A DNA stretch of 64,000 nucleotides from Pseudomonas sp. HN11 (GCF_021390155.1 NZ_CP089985.1:3111001-3175000), one strand, 5' to 3'. Positions 33,799-43,232 are shown, numbered from the stretch's first letter. Numbers and translations are program-made. The notes: generated from the sequence alone by a model not told the origin.

Positions 33799-34863
33799 AT
33801 GCTGCGCCCCGTTCTCCTGGCCTTGTTATTCTCAAGCGCCACCGCCCCAGTCTTCGCTCAACCGCCTTCCGAAACCGTGCCGCTGCTGCGAGAGATCAAA
33901 CAGTGGGTCATCGGTTGCGACAACCTGCGCAATTGCCACGCCCTCAGTGCGCCCAGCGGCATGGATGAAGAGGATTACAGCTCGCTGACCTTGCACCTCT
34001 GGCACCAGGCCGGTCCTCAAGGGTATCTGCGCCTGCGTTTTGATCATCGGGGCCAGGACGTGGACCTGTCCACGTTGCTGCTGGATGGCAAGCCGCTGGG
34101 CCTGGAACTGACGCAGGATTTGCACGTTGAGCTGGACGACCAGGGTGACGACCCCGAGGTGCAGTCCTTCGGGGTGATTGAGGATGCGGCCGCGCGGCGC
34201 TGGTTGCAGCGTTTGCGCAATGGCCAGCGCTTGCAGTTGCCGGGCGACGAGACGGCCCATGTATCGCTCAGCGGCTTGAGTGCTTCGTTGCTGTTGATGG
34301 ACGCCGTGCAGGGGCGCGTGGACAACGTGACGGCACTCGCCCGACCCGGCAAGGGCGCGGCCAGTGAGGTTGCGCCACGCGTGCCGGCGCCGGTGCTGCG
34401 CAGGTTTACCACCGCACCGCCGTTGACCGCCCAGGAGCAGGCGGGGCTGATGGCCGCTGCGTTGCAGGCCGTCACGCCGGAAGAGGGGGAGCCCGAGGCA
34501 AACGTCGGTGCCCTGACGGCGCAACAGGCAATGACGGTGACGCGGTATGACTGTGCGGCCTATAACTGTGAGTTCGACGTCAGCAGCCGTGAGCGCCAGG
34601 CGCCTTACACAGAAACGCCGATGAATCTTCAGCCGCTGCCGCTGGAAGACGCCGCCTTGCAAGGCTCGGTCAGGTATGACGAATCGTCCGGGACCCTGAG
34701 TTATTTCTACAAGCAGCGTGGGATCGGGGACTGTGGCGGTGGGGCGTCCTGGGTGTTTGACGGCAAGCGCTTCCAGCTCAGCGAGTTTCACCGAATGCCG
34801 CGCTGCACCGGGGTCGGTTACGGTGATTGGCCAGCGTTGTGGACGACCGCGCCAGCGCCCTAG
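33799..34863 (+). CDS. DUF1176 domain exported protein
   Basis: 354 residues with a signal peptide (MLRPVLLALLFSSATAPVFAQ). The body matches DUF1176 as I know it: REIKQWVIGCDNLRNCHAL near the N-terminus, RYDCAAYNCEFD, a repeated DE-SSGTLSYFYKQRGIGDCGGGASWVF module and a tail with the GYGDWPALWTT motif. Several paired cysteines suggest disulfides. Periplasmic or secreted; function unknown. ACGGAGAG lies before the ATG. Confidence 0.82.
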   Translation: MLRPVLLALLFSSATAPVFAQPPSETVPLLREIKQWVIGCDNLRNCHALSAPSGMDEEDYSSLTLHLWHQAGPQGYLRLRFDHRGQDVDLSTLLLDGKPLGLELTQDLHVELDDQGDDPEVQSFGVIEDAAARRWLQRLRNGQRLQLPGDETAHVSLSGLSASLLLMDAVQGRVDNVTALARPGKGAASEVAPRVPAPVLRRFTTAPPLTAQEQAGLMAAALQAVTPEEGEPEANVGALTAQQAMTVTRYDCAAYNCEFDVSSRERQAPYTETPMNLQPLPLEDAALQGSVRYDESSGTLSYFYKQRGIGDCGGGASWVFDGKRFQLSEFHRMPRCTGVGYGDWPALWTTAPAP

Positions 34864-34924
34864 CCATCTGGCTCACATCGCCTCTACACTGGCCGGCCAC
34901 TTGTTTTTCAAAGGATGAAACACA

Positions 34925-35209
34925 ATGCACACACCTGAACCCCATGTCGGTTCCTTCGGCATGGGCGTGGCGACGGCGTGGCAGGGCAAAGGGGTTGGCT
35001 CGCGTTTGTTGACAGCTGCGCTGGATGTGGCCGACAACTGGATGAACCTGCGTCGGGTGGAACTCACGGTGTACGCCGATAACGAAGCGGCACAGCGGCT
35101 GTACCGCAAGTTCGGCTTTGAGGTCGAAGGCGTGTTGCGCGATTACGCCCTGCGTGACGGCCAGTTCGTCGACACCGTGAGCATGGCACGCCTGCGCCAG
35201 TCGGCTTAG
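34925..35209 (+). CDS. N-terminally truncated GNAT acetyltransferase (possible pseudogene)
   Basis: 94 residues. It contains the acetyl-CoA binding part of a GNAT domain (GSFGMGVATAWQGKGVGSRLL; the P-loop-like Q-x-x-G-x-G) and the following VELTVYADNEAAQRLYRKFGFEVEGVLRDYALRDG, close to YhhY-type acetyltransferases. Full-length relatives are about 160-170 residues; roughly the first 70 are missing, and only about 60 bp separate this frame from the previous stop. AAAGGA lies 9 nt before the ATG, so the fragment could still be translated. The best reading is a deletion remnant. Confidence 0.65.
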   Translation: MHTPEPHVGSFGMGVATAWQGKGVGSRLLTAALDVADNWMNLRRVELTVYADNEAAQRLYRKFGFEVEGVLRDYALRDGQFVDTVSMARLRQSA

Positions 35210-35895
35210 TCCAGGGCAAACGCCACCGCAGCCTGCGCGTGCAGCTCGGTGGTGTCCAGCAGCGGCAGGTCGCTGTGCTCGGGTTTGATCAGCAGACTGA
35301 TTTCCGTGCACCCCAGGATGATTGCCTGGGCGCCGCGTGCGGCCAGCGATTCGATCACACCTTGGTAAACCGTGCGTGATGCATCGCTGATCACGCCGAC
35401 ACACAATTCCTCATAGATGATCCGGTGCACGGCCTGGCGCTCATCCGCCTCGGGCACCAGCACGGTCAAGCCCTGGGCCGCCAGGCGCGATTTGAGGAAG
35501 TCCTGTTCCATGGTGAACGCGGTGCCGAGCAGTCCGACCGTGAGCGTGCCGGCTTCCAAAGCCGCCGCACCCGCCGCATCGGCGATGTGCAGGAAGGGAA
35601 TCGAAACCGCCGCTTCAATACGCGGTGCCACCAAATGCATGGTGTTGGTACACAGCACTACACACTCGGCGCCACCAGCCTGCAGGCGGCGCGCGGCATC
35701 TTCCAGGATCAGCGCGGTGTCATCCCAGCGACCGGCGTGTTGAGCCTGTTCCACCGGCCCGAAGTCCACGCTGTACATCAACAGTTTCGCTGAGCGCAGC
35801 GGGCCGAGCTGGTCGCGCACGGTCTGGTTGATGATGCGGTAGTACTCGGCGCTGGACTCCCAGCTCATGCCGCCGATAAGGCCGATGGTGCGCAT
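35206..35895 (-). CDS. Aspartate/glutamate racemase family protein
   Basis: 229 residues. The two catalytic cysteines of the family are present: C in ECVVLCTNTMHL and C in IILGCTEISLL. The start RTIGLIGGMSWESSAEYYRIINQ is typical of YgeA-like racemases. It probably interconverts L/D amino acids of broad specificity. Convergent with the truncated GNAT, overlapping its stop by 4 bp. Confidence 0.9.
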   Translation of the reverse strand: MRTIGLIGGMSWESSAEYYRIINQTVRDQLGPLRSAKLLMYSVDFGPVEQAQHAGRWDDTALILEDAARRLQAGGAECVVLCTNTMHLVAPRIEAAVSIPFLHIADAAGAAALEAGTLTVGLLGTAFTMEQDFLKSRLAAQGLTVLVPEADERQAVHRIIYEELCVGVISDASRTVYQGVIESLAARGAQAIILGCTEISLLIKPEHSDLPLLDTTELHAQAAVAFALD

Positions 35896-36064
35896 GCGAT
35901 GCTCCTGACAGGGAAAGTCGCTTTACCTTACCCATCGCCCGTGGATTAGTCATACGCAGTTGGCCGCGAAATGACCGGTGCAGTTTTAGTTTTAAGTCGT
36001 ACGCCGAGGGGCTGCATCTGCCATGCTCGTGGTACGCAACCTGGCTCACCCAAGGGGATTGGCA

Positions 36065-36559
36065 ATGGACGATGTACAGCAACTGGGCGAGATGCTTCGT
36101 CATTACGCCGACAGCGAAGCGCATAAAAAACAGCAATTCGATGTGCAGTCGGCGCGTTGGGCGCAAAAACTCGATGAGGTGTTCGGCCAGATTGAGCAGT
36201 GGCTCGAACCGGTGAAGCGCGTGGGGTTGCTGGAGGTGTATCGCGAGGCCCATATCGCCAGCGGCCCCGGCATGCCGGTGGAAACATCGACATTCAAGAC
36301 CGATAAACTCACTGTGCAGATCACCGGCAAAGCGGTGGATTTCGTGCCGGAGGTGATGGGGGTGGGCGGGTTTATCTCTGTGTCTGTCATGGGGTTGACC
36401 GCCGCGCGGCACGGCAGCGTTTCGCTGGTGCTACCGGCGGATAAAAACGATTGGCTGTGGAAGAAGACCAATGGGCTGAAAGACCCGGATACCTTTGGTT
36501 TCGACGCTAACTTCCTCGCCTCGCAATTGCAGAGCCTGATTCCGCGCGAACGCGCCTGA
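36065..36559 (+). CDS. Conserved hypothetical protein
   Basis: 164 residues from the ATG behind AAGGGG; the longer frame to 36023 lacks a ribosome site. The first 60 residues are helical (MDDVQQLGEMLRHYADSEAH, KLDEVFGQIEQWLEPV), the rest alternates beta strands with a glycine-rich part (VMGVGGFISVSVMG). No signal peptide or known motif. I do not recognise a family. Confidence 0.6.
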   Translation: MDDVQQLGEMLRHYADSEAHKKQQFDVQSARWAQKLDEVFGQIEQWLEPVKRVGLLEVYREAHIASGPGMPVETSTFKTDKLTVQITGKAVDFVPEVMGVGGFISVSVMGLTAARHGSVSLVLPADKNDWLWKKTNGLKDPDTFGFDANFLASQLQSLIPRERA

Positions 36560-36567
36560 CCTGTCGG

Positions 36568-36612
36568 TTGTAGTGAGCGGGCTTGCCCCGCGCCGGGTGG
36601 CGAAGCCGCCCC
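36568..36612. repeat. REP-type palindrome
   Basis: TGTAGTGAGCGGGCTTGCCCCGCG followed by a second short stem GGTGGCGAAGCCGCC. This is the common intergenic REP of P. fluorescens-group strains, here just after the hypothetical gene. Confidence 0.75.
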
Positions 36613-36721
36613 CGTCAACGTCCGTTGTCTGTCAAACAGGCAGCGTAAATGAGGTTAATTCCCCAGGATTGGCTATACCTACAGCTCACTGTTCTGATGA
36701 TGATTGCCAGGGAGTTCAATG

Positions 36722-37393
36722 ATGAAACTAAGGCTAATGATCAGCACGCTATGCGTTGCGTCAGTCGCAATGGCAGGCTGTGCCAGCAAGGTCACGCAAC
36801 CGGACGAGTATTCCGGGTTTCTCTCGGACTACAGCCAGCTCAAGGAAGCCAAATCGCCCTCGGGTGCCGAGGTGATGCGCTGGGTTGATCCCAAGCTGGA
36901 CCTCAGTCGCTATCACGCGGTGTACGTCGAACCTACCCAGTTCTACCCCAAACCCCAAGCCACCGCGAAAATCCCCGACAGCACCCTCAACGGCATCAAT
37001 GCCTACTACAATCAGGCCCTCAAGCGTGAGTTGGAAAAAACCGTGCCCCTGGTCAGTGCGCCTGGCCCTGGTGTGATCGTGGTGCGCGCAGCGATAACGG
37101 CCGTGAGCAGCAAGACCGAATCCCTCAAGCCTTATGAATACATTCCGGTAGCTTTCGTTATGGCCGCAGTCAGCACCGGCACCGGCATCCGTGATCAGGA
37201 AACCACCCTGGGCACCGAGGCGCAGTTCCTTGATGGCGCCAGTGGCAAGGTGCTTGCCCAAGTGGTCCGCAAAGGCACCGGCAAGCCACTGTCCAATGAC
37301 TCCCAGGTGATGAAGGCCGATGATGTGAAGGCTGTGATCGATGGCTGGGCATCGGACCTGCACCAGTCGTACGTCAAGCTCAAACGCGAGTAA
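36722..37393 (+). CDS. DUF3313 family lipoprotein
   Basis: 223 residues; ATG at 36722 is 7 nt from GGGAG (an ATG codon directly before it is less well spaced). Lipoprotein signal MKLRLMISTLCVASVAMAGC with lipobox MAGC. The mature part (KVTQPDEYSGFLSDYSQLKE, then YHAVYVEP and GPGVIVVRAAITAV) matches DUF3313 lipoproteins. Function unknown; probably an envelope protein. Confidence 0.82.
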   Translation: MKLRLMISTLCVASVAMAGCASKVTQPDEYSGFLSDYSQLKEAKSPSGAEVMRWVDPKLDLSRYHAVYVEPTQFYPKPQATAKIPDSTLNGINAYYNQALKRELEKTVPLVSAPGPGVIVVRAAITAVSSKTESLKPYEYIPVAFVMAAVSTGTGIRDQETTLGTEAQFLDGASGKVLAQVVRKGTGKPLSNDSQVMKADDVKAVIDGWASDLHQSYVKLKRE

Positions 37394-37466
37394 CGCCCTG
37401 CGCTGGAGAGGGCATCGGTACCGGGCCAGGACCTAGATCGTGCGGGTCTTGGCCGGGCACGTGGTC

Positions 37467-38867
37467 TTACTTGAGCGGGGTCAACGGTGGCAGTTTCCAT
37501 TGGCCATTACCGACCTCAGGCTTGGGCAGGTAAATGCGCAGTACGGCATAGAATGGGCCCGGCGGGGCCGGCAACCAGTTGCTCTGTTCGGCTTTCGGTG
37601 GCTCGTGGTGCTGCAGGGCCAAGGTCAAGCCGCCATCGGCGTCGCGCTTGAGGCTGGAAAGCATCCGTGAGTTGATCAGGTAGCGTTTCTTGTGGTTAGG
37701 CACCAGAAGTTTGGTCTTGGCGTCGTACATGGTCAGCGACCAGAACGCATCGGCGGGCGGCAGTTGGTCCTTGGCGAAGTGCACGGTGTAGCTGTGGCGC
37801 GCGCCGTTGGCTGGCTTGCCTTCACTGTCGACGAAGTAGCTCAGGTAGGCGGCTTCATCGGTGGAATTGCCGAAAATACCCATGTCGGCACCGGCGTAGC
37901 GGTACAGGTAATTGTTTTTCAGGTGGTCGCGGCTGCCGAACAAGTCGCCGCTGGTGACTTGGTGGGAGTCGACCTTATCCTTCTTGAACGCCGCAAATTC
38001 AGCGCGGGCGTCAGAGATGCCGTCTTCCAGGGCCTTGCGTTGTTCGGCGGTCAAGTCCTTGACCTTGAACGGCGCGCCTGGGGCGATACCGATCTTGGCA
38101 AAGCGCGCCAGCAGGTCTTTTTCGCTGTCCTGGGGTGCGGCGAAGGCCAGCATGAAGTTCAGGTAACGAAACAGCTGCGGCCCTTCGGTCATGGTCGCCA
38201 TAGGCTTGGGCCATTCAATTTTCGGCGCCTTGGTGGGTGCGGCTTGCTTCACATAGCTGCTCAGCGACTGAACTTTATAGCCGCTCTGGATCTGTTTGAC
38301 CTTGCTCAAGTCTTTTTCATCGAACAGCTGCGTGCGGTACAGGGCATAGGCAATATTGCTTTCGCTGTAGACCACGCGATCCACATTCACCGGCTGCTGA
38401 CCTTTCCAGTCCGGTCCCGCGATCATGTAGTGACCGCCGTTGTTGCCGGTGCTGCGGGTGCCCAGGTAGGCGAAGTTCTGTGTGTACAGGTCGATCAACT
38501 GCACCGAGTAGTAACGGTCGTCTTCGATCTTGGGCAAGGTCAGAATCAGCGGCTCGCTGCGCAGGTCCATCCACACGAAGGAATACGGTGTGTCTGAGTT
38601 CGGCGTGATGAAGGCGGTGTCCTTGGGGGTGAACACTTGGGCGGCATTGCCGATATGGTTGATCGGCGCCCTGAAGTTTGCCCCGCCCTTGTCAATGGCT
38701 TGGGTGTAGAGCGTCTTGTACATCTGCACCACGGGAAAGCCGTACAGGTAGGCTTCCTTTGCAATCGCCCTGGCTTCGCTCGGAGTCGCCGTAAAATCGG
38801 CCCAGGCGCCGGTGCTCATGAGTATCGAGAGGCTCGCCAACAGCAGGCGCGTCGGTTTTCCAATCAT
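37467..38867 (-). CDS. DUF1254/DUF1214 exported protein
   Basis: 466 residues with a signal peptide (MIGKPTRLLLASLSILMSTGAWA). The N-terminal DUF1254 domain (about 30-170; EAYLYGFPVVQMYKTLY, ITPNSDTPYSFVWMDLRSEP) is followed by a C-terminal DUF1214 domain (about 340-460; FWSLTMYDAKTKLLVPN, NWLPAPPGPFYAVLRIYLP). The pair is widespread in proteobacteria, is periplasmic and has no assigned enzyme activity. Convergent with the DUF3313 gene. Confidence 0.88.
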   Translation of the reverse strand: MIGKPTRLLLASLSILMSTGAWADFTATPSEARAIAKEAYLYGFPVVQMYKTLYTQAIDKGGANFRAPINHIGNAAQVFTPKDTAFITPNSDTPYSFVWMDLRSEPLILTLPKIEDDRYYSVQLIDLYTQNFAYLGTRSTGNNGGHYMIAGPDWKGQQPVNVDRVVYSESNIAYALYRTQLFDEKDLSKVKQIQSGYKVQSLSSYVKQAAPTKAPKIEWPKPMATMTEGPQLFRYLNFMLAFAAPQDSEKDLLARFAKIGIAPGAPFKVKDLTAEQRKALEDGISDARAEFAAFKKDKVDSHQVTSGDLFGSRDHLKNNYLYRYAGADMGIFGNSTDEAAYLSYFVDSEGKPANGARHSYTVHFAKDQLPPADAFWSLTMYDAKTKLLVPNHKKRYLINSRMLSSLKRDADGGLTLALQHHEPPKAEQSNWLPAPPGPFYAVLRIYLPKPEVGNGQWKLPPLTPLK

Positions 38868-39052
38868 GTTGTTGCATCCTTCCAGAGATCTTTTTTAAAG
38901 GCGTGGGATGAAACCGTCGAGTTAACCGGTTTATTTGCCGAACGTCACGTTAATCCCTGCGAACAATGAGTTGAAAGGCTTGGGTTGTTTCAGACGTGTG
39001 CAAATCGGCGCGAATCACCGTCCTGACTGAACGGCGAAGGGCGAAAGAAGGG

Positions 39053-39418
39053 TCAGGCGAGGGGAAGCATCGATTTGACTTTATCGCGTAATTGATCGAT
39101 CGAGAACGGCTTGGCAATCACCTGCATGCCGGCAGGAACGTCGATATTCTCGGCGTAGCCGCTAGCAAACAGGATGGGGAGCGCAGGACGAAGTTCGCGC
39201 ACCTTGGTCGCCAGTTGCTTGCCGTCCATGTCCGGCAGGCCGACATCGGTCATCATCAGGTCGATCACCTGTTCCGTGTCCTGCACCTGCTGCAGCGCTT
39301 GTTCGGCGTCTGCAGCCTCAAGCACCTGGAACTCCAATTCTTCGAGTACGTCGACGATCAGCATGCGCACGATGGCGTCATCTTCGACTACAAGGATGAT
39401 GGAGGCGGGAGAGGACAT
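39053..39418 (-). CDS. Stand-alone response-regulator receiver
   Basis: 121 residues from MSSPASIILVVEDDAIVRML, with AGGA 9 nt upstream. A complete REC domain: acidic pair EDD, phospho-acceptor Asp in MMTDVGLPDMDG, Thr/Ser position in ASGYAE and Lys in IAKPFS. There is no output domain. Its sequence resembles the C-terminal receiver of the hybrid kinase at 49.9-51.6 kb (shared DVGLP-M-G, GYAE, KPF), so cross-talk is possible. It lies 138 bp downstream of the large toxin-like gene, on the same strand. Confidence 0.85.
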   Translation of the reverse strand: MSSPASIILVVEDDAIVRMLIVDVLEELEFQVLEAADAEQALQQVQDTEQVIDLMMTDVGLPDMDGKQLATKVRELRPALPILFASGYAENIDVPAGMQVIAKPFSIDQLRDKVKSMLPLA

Positions 39419-39556
39419 AGTGAACATTCCTGAAAATAGAGGTGCGGAAGTTGTTGGCGGTGACTGCAACTCAACCAGTGAGTCCAGGTGATACCGGCAA
39501 GTTCCAAAAAGTTGCCGGTATTGTGACCTCAGGCGATATAAATGTCCCGGTGCTTC

Positions 39557-42500
39557 TTATACTGCGACGCTTGATAGCTTTTTCACAGCGTCAGGGTCGA
39601 TGCCTGGGCGATTGACGTCATTGGGATCAAATACACTGATCGTGTAGGCGCGATGGCCTGTGAGCGTCCTGTCTGTGTTACGCAACGCTGCGGTCGGACC
39701 GCTGTTCAATAGGCTTTCCATGGCGGCTTCCATTGACTTGAGGTTCGTGAACTTCACCAAGCCCATGTTGGGGTCGTAAAAGAACCACTCGGGTTTACCG
39801 TTCGTGACGCGGGTGCCGGCCAGCATTGCGTGATCATGGGTGCCGATCCTGATGGTCGTCGACTTTGGAGACCTGAGCATTTTGTCGATGATCTCGTCGT
39901 AGCCCACCAACGTGGCCGGTTTGCCGTAATGGAAAGCGTCGAATTCTTTGACATTGTCTTGTAGGTCCCGCAAGTCGGTGACGAACTTTGCAGCAGCCGG
40001 GGTCTTGGAGTCGTTGGCCGCCTTGAGCATGTTTTTCAAAAACTGATCTTCGGTACCGAGACTCAGCGCGAGCGCCATGGCGTACGACATACCTGCACAC
40101 TCGCCTACAGAGGGTAAATCTACGTGTGCGTTGTAGGACATTTGCGAACTGGGGACCACTGATACACCCGGTCCCACCGCGTCATGGCGAAGCAACGCGA
40201 CCGTGTAGTCGGCGTCGCTGATGTAAGCGCGCTTTAATTCCCTGGCCAGAATGCCGAGTTCTTCCGGGGGCCGATTAGGCACTTCAGCCAGCTGCCTGAG
40301 CTTGGTGCTGCCCATGCCGGATTGATAATCGGGCAGTGATTCAAGCTGCCCGGACAGGTAACCGCGATTGAAGGCGGGAAGATTCGCCGGAGAGCGTGCG
40401 TGCGTCAGGTTTCGGAAAAGCTTCAAAAATTCAGGTTCGGTTGGGCCTGCAGTGAGAGCACGAAACAACGGTGCTCCCTTCGGCACGAAATCGTCGATGG
40501 GCAGGCCAAAGGGTGTGTTGGTGACATGATCGTATTTATACCAACGATCATTCTTGAGCACCGCAGCACCTTCAATCTCTCGCTCCCCCACCTTGTAGCG
40601 ACCGATCAGGGTGGGGCCATGCTCCTTATTGGCAGCTTTCAACAGGTCATAACTGCCGTTTGCGCCACGCAACTTGTTGACACCTTGCAGCGCGTGAGCG
40701 CCAAGAAATTTCAGGCCATTGCCGGTCAACCGAGTCGTACCGATTGCCAGGTCGCCCAGGCCATTGAGTGGGCTGAGTTCACTTATTGCCGCGACGCCGA
40801 TCACTTTCGCGACCTTGAAAGCCTTGCTCACCGCCGAAGCCGCAGAGCCGGCAGCCTTTGCGACTTTTCCGAGAGTGCCTGCACCGGCGGTGAGAAAACC
40901 AAAGACGTCCAACGCGAGGTCGAAAGCCCCCTCGCCATATTGACCCTTTTGAAAGTTGACGATGGCCGAACGAAAAGGAATAAGGTCCAACAGAAACTCA
41001 CCCGCGCTTGTGGCCAGTCCCTGACGCCTGTCTTCGGTCGTGATACCGCTTGCTTGGGTCTTTATCTGGGGGTTGTCGAGGTCCAGATGTTGCACAAAGG
41101 TATCGGCAATGGCCTGGGTGCGTGGCGAGCTGAACGTGTTCGGTATCAGCCCTTCAGGCTGCGCTTCTGTACGTTCTTTGAAGGCCTCACTGTCAGAGGC
41201 CTTGAACGCTTTGGTTTCACGCACAATCCTGCCATCTCGATTTTCGCCAACTTTCGTTAGCACGTTGGGAATTTGCGCAATCACGCCGTTGCTGAAGTCG
41301 ATTTTATACGCCGTGGTGATGCCGTTGCGGTTGATGCTGACCAACAGGGGTTGTTCAGGAGGGTGCTGGGTACTCCCCGTAAACCCTGTGCTCAACGTGC
41401 GGGACGAGGTCTGGTAAAAGCTGACCGCGCCGTACTCGAAGTTATTGCGGTCCTCCACTGGCAACTGGCTGATCAGGTGCTTGATCGTGGTGCTGACCGC
41501 GTTTTTTTTGTCTTGGATACTTTCGGCAAACTGCTTGTTGAACGCATCGGCAACACCGAACTGATTGTTGGCATTCAGCGCTTCTACGGGGATGCGGCTG
41601 TCTTTGCTCCGGAAAACCAGGTTGGGATGCTTCAAGTCCATCATGGCGATGTCGAGCATAGAGTGCTGCCCGGTGAGCAAATAACCATAGCCCACACCTT
41701 TGCCGCCTTCGGCATGGGTGACGTGCGAGGTCATGACTGAAATCACCTTTTGCTCAAACAGTTCCTCTTTATCAGGGAAGCGTTCTTTCAAAACGGCCAG
41801 GGCCATTTCCCTGCGCGAAGGAAGCTCCTTGTCCATAGCCTGCGAGGCCGCCATCATTGACGTATTTCGTTGGTTGAACGTGTCGATCAACGTCGCCAGG
41901 TCTTCGGAGGTGTAAAGGGAAAAATCTTTTGGGGGAATGACCCCGTTGGCTACTCCCCAGTCCACCAGGGCGACCTTCTGCGCGTTTTCGGTGACCGTCA
42001 AATCGGCCAACCCGGCTGACTTAGCTTCAAACATGACTTGGGCAAAGGTCATGTTGGCAAGCTTTCCCGGGGTCTGGGCCTCAATGGTCGCCGCCGCGAC
42101 CGCCAAATGCAGCCATGCCGGGCTGCCGTAGGTGACGTTGTCAGGGATGTCTTTAATCAGGAACATCGGGGCCTTGCCGGCCAATAAAAGATGTGTGCCC
42201 GCTGCGGCCATCGCTGGGCTGACCTTACCCTGGCTGATCAAGTGTTGGCGCAGGCGCTCAACCACCGCCGAGGCGGGCTTGCCAAAGTGCTGCGGGTTTG
42301 CCAGGCCAAACCCCGCAACACGATTGCGATGAGGTGACGTGATGGATTCCGGGTCCAGTTGCAATGCCAGGGCGGCAAGCAAGTAGTCGGTATCGCTGCT
42401 GGTGGAGGCAACGCCTTGCATTTTTTCCTGCAAGGTTTGGCCTATGGACTGTGCCTGTGGGCTGCCGAGCAGGGCATCCAGGAGGCTGGCGGGGCTGTCG

Positions 42501-43072
42501 GAGCGGTGTGCGGATGCAGGGCGGTGGCGTTCTAACAATGCCCAGAGACCACCGTTGCGCGGGACATCCAGAGGCGGTTCACTGGACGTCGTCGCAAAAT
42601 TGCGCAGACGCTCCTGTTCATCGGCATTCAATGGCACGGGCCAGGACAAGGCACCGCCCAGATTCCCCAGAGGATGCTCCATCGACCGGTCGTTCACTGA
42701 TTTGGCCAACCCGGTCAGGGAGAAGTGGTCAGTCGGCGGTGGCAATCCCATGCCTTGAATGAACGCAGCGATCGAGATGCCCCCACCGGCCGTGGTCTCA
42801 TGTGATGAATCCGGGTGCAGGTCCATCAGTGTGGCGGTGAGCGCGCTGGCCACTTGCGTCGGGGTAGCGCTCTTACCGAGTTGAGTGGCGATCTGATTGA
42901 GCTTTTGGCCAAGCGTTTTCAGATCCTGTTTGTGGCCCAATTTCGTCCTGAGCGGTGAGTCGGTGACTTCAGACGTCGAGGTAGGAGTGTTCTCTGGCGT
43001 TTGTGTTGACTCAACAACTGAAAAGGTAGGGGAAGCGGGAATACGCGTGTTCAACGCGACAGTGTTCGACAT
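39557..43072 (-). CDS. Large toxin-like protein with C-terminal C58/YopT-like Cys-protease centre
   Basis: 1171 residues from MSNTVALNTRIPASPTFSVV (ATG, AGGTG 6 nt upstream; a GTG three codons earlier is possible). No signal peptide; the first 60 residues are Ser/Thr/Pro-rich. Residues about 100-650 are mostly helical and of no family known to me. Residues about 690-770 form a hydrophobic Ala/Gly-rich segment (LALDVFGFLTAGAGTLGKVA) like the membrane-insertion region of TcdA/TcdB- and Mcf-type toxins. RWYKYD lies near 847. The C-terminus has a Cys-His-Asp layout: C992 in GECAGMSYAMAL, H1081 in THDHAMLAG and D1100 in FFYDPNMG, as in peptidase C58 (YopT/AvrPphB). A translocated effector or insect/host toxin is inferred. 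No immunity gene is evident beside it. Confidence 0.7.
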   Translation of the reverse strand: MSNTVALNTRIPASPTFSVVESTQTPENTPTSTSEVTDSPLRTKLGHKQDLKTLGQKLNQIATQLGKSATPTQVASALTATLMDLHPDSSHETTAGGGISIAAFIQGMGLPPPTDHFSLTGLAKSVNDRSMEHPLGNLGGALSWPVPLNADEQERLRNFATTSSEPPLDVPRNGGLWALLERHRPASAHRSDSPASLLDALLGSPQAQSIGQTLQEKMQGVASTSSDTDYLLAALALQLDPESITSPHRNRVAGFGLANPQHFGKPASAVVERLRQHLISQGKVSPAMAAAGTHLLLAGKAPMFLIKDIPDNVTYGSPAWLHLAVAAATIEAQTPGKLANMTFAQVMFEAKSAGLADLTVTENAQKVALVDWGVANGVIPPKDFSLYTSEDLATLIDTFNQRNTSMMAASQAMDKELPSRREMALAVLKERFPDKEELFEQKVISVMTSHVTHAEGGKGVGYGYLLTGQHSMLDIAMMDLKHPNLVFRSKDSRIPVEALNANNQFGVADAFNKQFAESIQDKKNAVSTTIKHLISQLPVEDRNNFEYGAVSFYQTSSRTLSTGFTGSTQHPPEQPLLVSINRNGITTAYKIDFSNGVIAQIPNVLTKVGENRDGRIVRETKAFKASDSEAFKERTEAQPEGLIPNTFSSPRTQAIADTFVQHLDLDNPQIKTQASGITTEDRRQGLATSAGEFLLDLIPFRSAIVNFQKGQYGEGAFDLALDVFGFLTAGAGTLGKVAKAAGSAASAVSKAFKVAKVIGVAAISELSPLNGLGDLAIGTTRLTGNGLKFLGAHALQGVNKLRGANGSYDLLKAANKEHGPTLIGRYKVGEREIEGAAVLKNDRWYKYDHVTNTPFGLPIDDFVPKGAPLFRALTAGPTEPEFLKLFRNLTHARSPANLPAFNRGYLSGQLESLPDYQSGMGSTKLRQLAEVPNRPPEELGILARELKRAYISDADYTVALLRHDAVGPGVSVVPSSQMSYNAHVDLPSVGECAGMSYAMALALSLGTEDQFLKNMLKAANDSKTPAAAKFVTDLRDLQDNVKEFDAFHYGKPATLVGYDEIIDKMLRSPKSTTIRIGTHDHAMLAGTRVTNGKPEWFFYDPNMGLVKFTNLKSMEAAMESLLNSGPTAALRNTDRTLTGHRAYTISVFDPNDVNRPGIDPDAVKKLSSVAV

Positions 43073-43232
43073 GGCAGGCACCTACTCGTAGAAAGTGTTT
43101 GCGTCTTTATCTACGCGGACTCCCTGTTCCAAGACGCGTTGATTGGGTGACTTGGCGCACCACCTGGGTTCCTGAAGCGCGTCAAAGCGGTGTAATAAAT
43201 TGAGTCAATCGCAGTGAAAAGCAGGCTAAAAC

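Noticed and set aside
37422..37452. Terminator between the DUF3313 and DUF1254 genes
   Set aside because: A 9-of-10 bp inverted repeat exists (GGCCAGGACC/GGTCTTGGCC), but there is no U-run on either side, so I did not call it.
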